64,000 bases of DNA from Antennarius striatus (lineage: Eukaryota; Chordata; Actinopteri; Lophiiformes; Antennariidae): the NCBI RefSeq assembly GCF_040054535.1, contig NC_090780.1:16711501-16775500 (forward strand). Direction: 5' to 3'. Positions 62,956 through 64,000 of the stretch are shown piece by piece. Numbering within the stretch: the first letter of the stretch is position 1; the number at the start of each line of letters is the position of its first letter. The position numbers and the translations under genes are program-made. The notes beneath the pieces are model-generated. The model did not search any database. It saw only the letters and a program-made list of their open reading frames with translations, and had not been told where the DNA came from.

Positions 62956-64000
62956 CTGCAAAGTGGGTATTGATGAGGTGAACAGTGAATATACAACTCA
63001 AAAGGTTTACAAGAAAAGGATCAAATCTAACTATCTGTGTGTCTGTCTGTTCCGAATACAACTCACACAAAACCTCCAAAATAAATCCTACAGGAGAAAC
63101 GGAGAAGCTGAGCAACCAGGTCACACCTGTCCCTATGTGACACGTCTCACAGTGGGCTAGTGAGATCCTCATAAATTGTGGACACAACGTACGGAGTGCA
63201 TCATGAATTTAATCTAGTTCCTGCTGTCAGAGGCATCTCACGTTGTTGCTTTTTTCAGGACCAGAGAGGATCGGGTGTGATTATCCATTCATCCATTATC
63301 CAACGGTACAACCCCCCCCCCAAACTCCCCCACTAAAAGCCTACACACCCATTTCATTTCAGTGAAAGCCTTAGCACTGTACCACTTTTAGCTTCCTGTC
63401 CACAGGTCTATCTGAGTTCAATCCTCTGTGCAAACACACGCATTTACGACCCAGACTGGTTGGTTCTGTTTTTGAGTTGATGCTCAAAAATATCCTCTAG
63501 AGAAATATTATGGACTGTTGTGTTGGTGTTGCATGAAAATAAGAAGAACTTCCTCCGGCATTTACTGTACAATATTAAAGTCCGATGCTACAGCCTCTTT
63601 CAGCATTTGTTAAGCTTTTATCAGCTCCCAGTGGGGAAGTTCTGAAGTTTAAAAGAAACTGCAAGCATCAAAAACTGTGATCCAACAAGTTTGCACAATC
63701 AAATCAGTTCCGTTACTCTCCAATGGATTACAGCTGCCTCAAATCCTGCTGTTCTTGTTTTTGACTGTATTTACATGAGAAACTTTACCAACTAACTAGC
63801 TGAGGACAAATTTAATTGAAAGTGGATGAGTACGGATACGAACAAAGTAAAACCATAAATAACAAGATGAAACTGGTTTGTAGTAGAAATAGTGTTACAA
63901 ATCAGATAATGGCACAAACCTGGAGTGTATGTTGCTCAGGTTTATCGGCTACAGAAGGGAGTGTGATTGTGATAGTTGTTTAGCTTCATGCACATTGTGA
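62956..64000. other. upstream intron of dgka (no coding exon found)
   Basis: No exon matching the recoverin-homology N-terminus was found between 62956 and the window end. A poly-C tract lies at 63311-63320. An acceptor-like ctcctgtag and donor-like gtgagt bracket about 20 bases near 63070, but the content matches nothing in the family. Confidence 0.5.

Noticed and set aside
63060-63090. Possible 20-base microexon upstream of dgka
   Set aside because: Acceptor and donor words are present, but the encoded residues do not fit the recoverin-homology N-terminus and phase is not supported.

Overview
The window is nuclear DNA from a ray-finned (teleost, probably percomorph-like) fish. Every recognisable gene is a vertebrate gene split by GT-AG introns. 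Intergenic DNA carries long dinucleotide and tetranucleotide microsatellites, tRNA-derived SINEs and 3' fragments of non-LTR retrotransposons typical of fish. All exon models were built by hand from reading frames, splice sites and phase; no database search was run.

Gene order: (1) 436-5043, +, 3' part of an acyl-CoA thioesterase/BAAT-family gene. (2) 5441-6195, -, S100B-like EF-hand protein, tail to tail with gene 1. (3) 8084-11308, +, inpp1, inositol polyphosphate 1-phosphatase, complete. (4) 15120-18669, -, dnajc14, complete. (5) 22382-27206, +, nab2, EGR co-repressor, complete. (6) 32546-33394, -, a compact TANK-like adaptor of 219 residues with an N-terminal TBK1-binding-type helix and a C-terminal zinc finger. 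(7) 47641-51338, -, nr4a1 (Nur77), complete, with an upstream non-coding exon and a promoter rich in activity-dependent sites. (8) 56568-62955, -, dgka, diacylglycerol kinase alpha, complete except for its first coding exon(s).

Gene-poor stretches: 11.3-14.9 kb, 18.9-21.5 kb, 27.2-32.5 kb (a local 3' duplication, a perfect 30-bp hairpin and nested retroelements), 33.4-47.6 kb (a LINE 3' end, a 320-bp GATA/GGAT array and several long CA/CT arrays) and 53.2-56.5 kb.

Functional themes: nab2 and nr4a1 belong to the immediate-early response. inpp1 and dgka both act in phosphoinositide/diacylglycerol signalling, S100B is a calcium sensor, and the TANK-like protein probably serves TBK1/IKK-epsilon innate signalling. 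In mammals NR4A1, NAB2, DNAJC14 and DGKA lie on human 12q13, whereas NR4A2, TANK, INPP1 and NAB1 lie on 2q. The window therefore mixes members of two paralogous chromosome regions, and the TANK-like gene beside nr4a1 looks like a 12q13-side duplicate of TANK with no counterpart I know of in mammals.
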